Below are positions 60,317 to 64,000 of a stretch of DNA of 64,000 nt, piece after piece; positions within the stretch are counted from its first letter, which is position 1; every line of letters begins with the position of its first letter. The notes beneath the pieces were generated by a model that saw nothing but the letters and a program-made list of their open reading frames with translations, was not told the DNA's origin and did no database searches. A program made the translations under genes and the position numbers. Origin of the DNA: Marinobacter denitrificans (GTDB lineage: Bacteria > Pseudomonadota > Gammaproteobacteria > Pseudomonadales > Oleiphilaceae); NCBI RefSeq assembly GCF_008795955.1, contig NZ_VMHN01000003.1:186001-250000 (forward strand), written 5' to 3'.

Positions 60317-62774
60317 GCATGGTCACCTGCTGAATGGCCTGGCGTTTTTCCACGCTCAGTACCAGGCGGGCATCTTCTGCAACCTCATCAAGGCCTTCGC
60401 TGTAGCACAGCAGGCCGTTTTCGTCGGTGGTGATAACGCCATTCTGCTGCATGTTGGCAATAAAGCTCCGGAACAGGGTCTTGTCAAAAAATTCCGGGGC
60501 ATTGAGGCCAAACAGTATAGACATGCGCTCGGCCAGCAGGGTGCTTTGCTCTTCCAATTCGGTGGCAGTGATCTTGCCAGAACCGTACTTGCGCAGTATT
60601 CCGATAGCGATATGGTAGCGTTCCAGGGTCTGAATAATGAACCGGGACAGTATCCTTAAACGAAGCATGGCGTCGGTGCCCTCTTCAGGACGGCTGATCC
60701 GGTCGTCTGCCTCCTCGAAAAGCAAGCCTCTGGCCACCAACACATCAATCCACTGATTGACCACATTGGCGATGTCGTCCGGATGATATCTCAGGAACAG
60801 CTCCGATTTCAGGTAGGGGTAGGCAACACCGGCAAGGAACTCGATCTTTTCCCTGCGCAGCGATTGCTTGTTCTCGAACAGGCTGGCGATCAGCGATGGC
60901 AGGGCGAACAGATGTTGTATGTTGTTGCGATAATAGGTCATTAATATGGCGTTGCTGCCCTCCAGCGCGATGATGTCGCCGAGCTTCTGGGGCTGGCGGG
61001 TAACCAGTCCCATATTTTCACAGTAAGCCACCCAGTCCCTGCCACTGCCTTCCGGCAGGGTGACCGTTTCCGCGTATGGGAAGGCTTTCAGCAGGTCTGC
61101 ATACTGATCCATCAGGCGGATCAACTGGCCTTCATCCATAGCCAGGCGCTCGGTGCCCAGCAGGGCAGTGGCGGTAATGCCGATGGGATTAACGGCAACA
61201 GCGGCATTGATATTGGAAGCAACACGGGTTGCCAGGTCAGACACGGCATGGTTCAGCCACTTTGGCCGGTACTCGGAGTTGTAGGCTTCTTCGCGCCAGC
61301 TGGGCTCGATTTCGTCCAGCACATCCGAAAGGTGGATGGCGTCTCCGAAATTCAGCGACACCCGACCGAAAGAGTTTCTCAGCTTGCGGACAGTCTTGGC
61401 CAGCGCGAACACGCTTTCCTTCTGTTTTTTCTTGCCCCGCAGTTCCCCCAGGTAGGACCGGCCTTCCATCACCTTTTCGTAGCCGATGTAAACCGGCACA
61501 AACACGATGGGCTTGCGGTGGTCCCGCAGGAAACTGCGCACGGTCATGGACAGCATCCCGGGGCGTGGTTGCAGCATCCTCCCGGTACGGCTGCGTCCGC
61601 CCTCGACAAAGTACTCGACGGAGTAGCCCCGGGAAAACATTACGTGCATGTATTCGTTGAAAACTGTGGCGTAAAGCGGGTTGTCACGAAAGCTCCGGCG
61701 CATGAAAAAGGCACCGCCACGGCGCAGGATGGGGCCGACAAGGGGCATGTTGAGGTTGATGCCCGCGGCAATGTGCGGAGGCATCAGACCGTTTTTGTAG
61801 AGCACATAGGACAGCAGCAGGTAGTCAATATGGGAACGGTGGCAGGGAACATAGACCACAGCGTTGTCCTGGGCTACTTCCTTCGCTACCTGGATGTTGT
61901 TGATGGCAATGCCGTTGTAAATGCGGTTCCACAGGCGGGATAGCACCACTTCCAGGACCCGGATGGTAACAACCGACATGTTTGCGGCAATTTCGTCCGC
62001 GTACTTATAGGCCTTGGCGCGGACCTTTTCCGGAGGGATGTCGTCCTTGCGGGCGGTTTCGCGGATGGCTTCCTTAACTGACTGGGTGCGTACCAGTCCG
62101 CCGACCAGGGTCCGGCGATGGGACAGGTCCGGGCCCAGGACAGCCTGGCGTACGCGGCGGAAATGAGTGCGTAGAATACGTGCCAGTTTGCGATTGGCCC
62201 GATCCTCACTGTGACGGTATTCGTCGATGACCTGCTTCAGTGATAACGGCTGATTGAACTGCACATAGGTGCTGCGACCGTGCACCAGAATGATCAGGAA
62301 CTTCTGCAACCGACCCGCCACAGACCACGTGTCTGAAAGCACGAGTTTGACGACGGATTTCTCCTTGTCGGGGGAGCGGCCCCAGAACAGGGAAACCGGT
62401 ACAATCTGCACGTCCTCTTCCGGATGTTCCAGGCCATGGCGAACCAGCGCCCGGAACTGGTTGGTGGGGATGGGTGTCCTGCGCCGTCGGAACAGGCCGC
62501 CAATTCTACGGTACAGGAAGAAAAAGGAATGGTTTGGCCCGTTCTTCACTGGCAGTGAGGAGGACGCGCCTGGCAGGCCGGCGCTCAGCACTTCCTGTTC
62601 CAGTACCAGGCGGCTGGACAGTGAGCTGTACTGCAACACATAGCAAACCGGTTTTTCCGGATCTAGCCCCAGGGCTTCGGCGCTGTTGCCGCTTACATCC
62701 GTCCGGACCCACAAAAACAGGATCTTGCGAAAAAGGGTCAGGATCAGGCTGCGAAGGCCCAGGAAAACACGCAT
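60306..62774 (-). CDS. plsB: glycerol-3-phosphate acyltransferase PlsB
   Basis: Membrane-associated enzyme that acylates sn-glycerol 3-phosphate at the first step of phospholipid synthesis. The 822-residue protein has the acyltransferase blocks: HRSHIDYLL with catalytic H312 and D317, GGAFFMRRSF, FVEGGRSRTGRML and FVPVYIGYE. E. coli PlsB has 807 residues and H306/D311, so the length and spacing fit. Its substrate is the product of glpK at the left end of the window, though the genes are 58 kb apart. nudC starts 144 bases away in the opposite direction. Confidence 0.96.
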   Translation of the reverse strand: MRVFLGLRSLILTLFRKILFLWVRTDVSGNSAEALGLDPEKPVCYVLQYSSLSSRLVLEQEVLSAGLPGASSSLPVKNGPNHSFFFLYRRIGGLFRRRRTPIPTNQFRALVRHGLEHPEEDVQIVPVSLFWGRSPDKEKSVVKLVLSDTWSVAGRLQKFLIILVHGRSTYVQFNQPLSLKQVIDEYRHSEDRANRKLARILRTHFRRVRQAVLGPDLSHRRTLVGGLVRTQSVKEAIRETARKDDIPPEKVRAKAYKYADEIAANMSVVTIRVLEVVLSRLWNRIYNGIAINNIQVAKEVAQDNAVVYVPCHRSHIDYLLLSYVLYKNGLMPPHIAAGINLNMPLVGPILRRGGAFFMRRSFRDNPLYATVFNEYMHVMFSRGYSVEYFVEGGRSRTGRMLQPRPGMLSMTVRSFLRDHRKPIVFVPVYIGYEKVMEGRSYLGELRGKKKQKESVFALAKTVRKLRNSFGRVSLNFGDAIHLSDVLDEIEPSWREEAYNSEYRPKWLNHAVSDLATRVASNINAAVAVNPIGITATALLGTERLAMDEGQLIRLMDQYADLLKAFPYAETVTLPEGSGRDWVAYCENMGLVTRQPQKLGDIIALEGSNAILMTYYRNNIQHLFALPSLIASLFENKQSLRREKIEFLAGVAYPYLKSELFLRYHPDDIANVVNQWIDVLVARGLLFEEADDRISRPEEGTDAMLRLRILSRFIIQTLERYHIAIGILRKYGSGKITATELEEQSTLLAERMSILFGLNAPEFFDKTLFRSFIANMQQNGVITTDENGLLCYSEGLDEVAEDARLVLSVEKRQAIQQVTMLGA

Positions 62775-62917
62775 AAATGGTCACTCCGGTTCACAAAATC
62801 AGGCGCTAAGTTTACTTGGTTGCGTACGGTGCCGAAAGACATGATGTCGTTCAGTTGCGTTGTGCCGGTGTGATACATTTCCAGTTCATACTTCATGGTA
62901 GCTGCAGGATCCGGATT

Positions 62918-63733
62918 ATGGCGATATGGACACCCGGTTGGTCGACAAGAGCCCCAGGCGAGAAGGATCTGGTGTTGGCCATTGCCGGTGACTCGGTGCT
63001 CAAGCCGGATACCGGGTGGTTGAGCCAGTGGCAGACGGTGTCACCGTATACCGATACCGGGACGAGCCCGGTTTATGTGGGGCAACTGGATGATCAGCCG
63101 GTGTACGTGGCCGAAGCCGATACGCTTCCCGGCAGCTCCGAGCCGGTACCGCTCAGAGATGCACTTTTGATGATGGAGGACGCACCGGCAGCTATGCTGG
63201 GTACCGCTTTCCAGGTTCACCACTGGTGGCTGGACCACCGGTTTTGTGGCCGCTGTGGCGGGACCACGGGCCTGCACCCCCTGGAGCGTGCGAAGTGGTG
63301 CGAGGCGTGTGGTATTCCCTGGTATCCGCGCCTGGCGCCGTGCGTCATTGTGGTTATCCGCCGCGGCGATCATATGCTCCTGGCCCGTTCCTCACGGGTA
63401 AAGCGCCGCTTTTTCAGCCTGATTGCAGGGTTTGTGGAGCCCGGCGAGAGTATTGAAGAAGCCGTTACGCGGGAGGTCAAAGAGGAAACAGGGCTGGATG
63501 TCAGCGGCGTCCGTTACCAGGCTTCCCAGCCGTGGCCGTTTCCCCATCAGTTGATGCTCGGTTTCTTTGCGGACTACGCCGGTGGTGATCTGGTTTTGCA
63601 GGAAGACGAAATCGCCGAGGCCGACTGGTACCGGCCGGGGGAAATGCCTCCGGTGTCGCCGTTGACCACCATAGCTGGTCGCTTGATTCACGCCATGGCG
63701 GAAGAAATCACGGGAAAAGGGGCGCAACCGTGA
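62918..63733 (+). CDS. nudC: NAD-capped RNA hydrolase / NADH pyrophosphatase NudC
   Basis: Nudix hydrolase that decaps NAD-RNA and cleaves NADH. The 271 residues show a zinc ribbon (C110, C113, C128, C131), the Nudix box spanning about 171-193 (GFVEPGESIEEAVTREVKEE in part), and the NudC-specific SQPWPFP at 203-209. The ATG at 62918 has GCAGGAT upstream and gives a family-like start; the open frame to 62816 is longer. Its stop overlaps the murI start by four bases. Confidence 0.95.
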   Translation: MAIWTPGWSTRAPGEKDLVLAIAGDSVLKPDTGWLSQWQTVSPYTDTGTSPVYVGQLDDQPVYVAEADTLPGSSEPVPLRDALLMMEDAPAAMLGTAFQVHHWWLDHRFCGRCGGTTGLHPLERAKWCEACGIPWYPRLAPCVIVVIRRGDHMLLARSSRVKRRFFSLIAGFVEPGESIEEAVTREVKEETGLDVSGVRYQASQPWPFPHQLMLGFFADYAGGDLVLQEDEIAEADWYRPGEMPPVSPLTTIAGRLIHAMAEEITGKGAQP

Positions 63734-64000
63734 CTACCCCCAGGGTGCTGGTTTTTGATTCCGGTGTTGGCGGACTGAGCATTGCTGCCTGCATCCACAA
63801 CCAGTTGCCGGCAGTCCGGTTGGTATACCTAGCTGATAACGCAGGCTTCCCCTATGGCAACCAGCCCGAATCGGTGGTGATTGAGCGCAGCCAGGCGCTG
63901 ATTGCCGCTGCGATAGATGAGTATCCCTGTGATGTCATCGTCGTCGCCTGTAATACCGCCAGTACAGTGGTGCTTCCACATTTGCGGGCAATGACATCCA
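63730..64000 (+). CDS. murI: glutamate racemase MurI (N-terminal part, truncated by window end)
   Basis: Makes D-glutamate for peptidoglycan. About 90 residues are visible from a GTG overlapping the nudC stop (GTGA). They include the family start RVLVFDSGVGGLS, the substrate segment LADNAGFPYGNQP, and the first catalytic cysteine in VVACNTAST. The reading frame runs off the window end, so the C-terminal half with the second catalytic cysteine is not seen. Confidence 0.93.
   Translation, partial: MTTPRVLVFDSGVGGLSIAACIHNQLPAVRLVYLADNAGFPYGNQPESVVIERSQALIAAAIDEYPCDVIVVACNTASTVVLPHLRAMTS

Overview
The window reads as a continuous piece of core chromosome from a moderately GC-rich gammaproteobacterium. 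Gene content and order (ypjD / ffh-rpsP-rimM-trmD-rplS; xerD-dsbC-hom-thrC-recJ-prfB-lysS; nadB / rpoE-rseA-rseB-rseC-mucD; lepA-lepB-DUF4845-rnc-era-recO-pdxJ / gacS; cysM-rlmD-relA-mazG) and many Pseudomonas-like protein sequences point to Marinobacter or a close relative. This is an inference from gene order and protein similarity; there is no rRNA gene in the window. I saw no tRNA, rRNA, CRISPR array, prophage, transposase or integrase other than the housekeeping XerD. Coding density is high and strand switches coincide with gene-cluster boundaries. Layout, left half: 1-4.3 kb holds the tail of a sensor kinase, glycerol kinase, and a minus-strand argF plus orphan ABC ATPase. 4.6-8.8 kb holds the CGFS glutaredoxin GrxD facing a TonB-like protein, a DUF1631 protein and a YohC/Yip1 membrane protein. 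8.9-14.8 kb holds yfjD and ypjD opposite ffh and the rpsP-rimM-trmD-rplS translation operon. 14.8-25.1 kb runs from xerD to ung, including threonine synthesis, recJ, the frameshifted prfB and lysS. 25.2-29.5 kb is a minus-strand block with an HDOD protein, ygfZ, ygfX, sdhE and nadB (Fe-S, flavin and NAD metabolism). Right half: 29.7-34.0 kb is a complete sigma-E envelope-stress operon. 34.2-36.9 kb is a CHASE-PAS-GGDEF-EAL signalling protein. 37-43.1 kb is lepA to pdxJ. 43.1-46 kb is a GacS/BarA-type hybrid kinase. 46.2-51.7 kb is cysM, rlmD, relA and mazG. 51.8-52.4 kb is a convergent pair of small paralogous ribbon-helix-helix-like proteins. 52.5-64 kb holds ppc, a YbaK-HDOD fusion, adk, tsaB, uppP, a small unknown protein, rsmJ, plsB, nudC and the start of murI. 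Several genes overlap by 1-17 bases (rseB/rseC, DUF4845/rnc, rnc/era, recO/pdxJ, relA/mazG, nudC/murI, sdhE/ygfX), which implies translational coupling. The most unusual material is non-coding. The recJ-prfB spacer carries two unrelated large palindromes. One has 28-base perfect arms around a nested hairpin. The other has a second copy between ung and the HDOD gene, and the two copies differ in their outer arms in a compensated way while sharing an identical 30-base centre. These look like mobile or structured repeat families and are the best candidates for something under-described. The window otherwise holds ordinary conserved genes, with a few notable variants: a degenerate EAL domain, a GlpK lacking the E. 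coli fructose-1,6-bisphosphate loop, an orphan ABC ATPase behind argF, and the paralogous small-protein pair.
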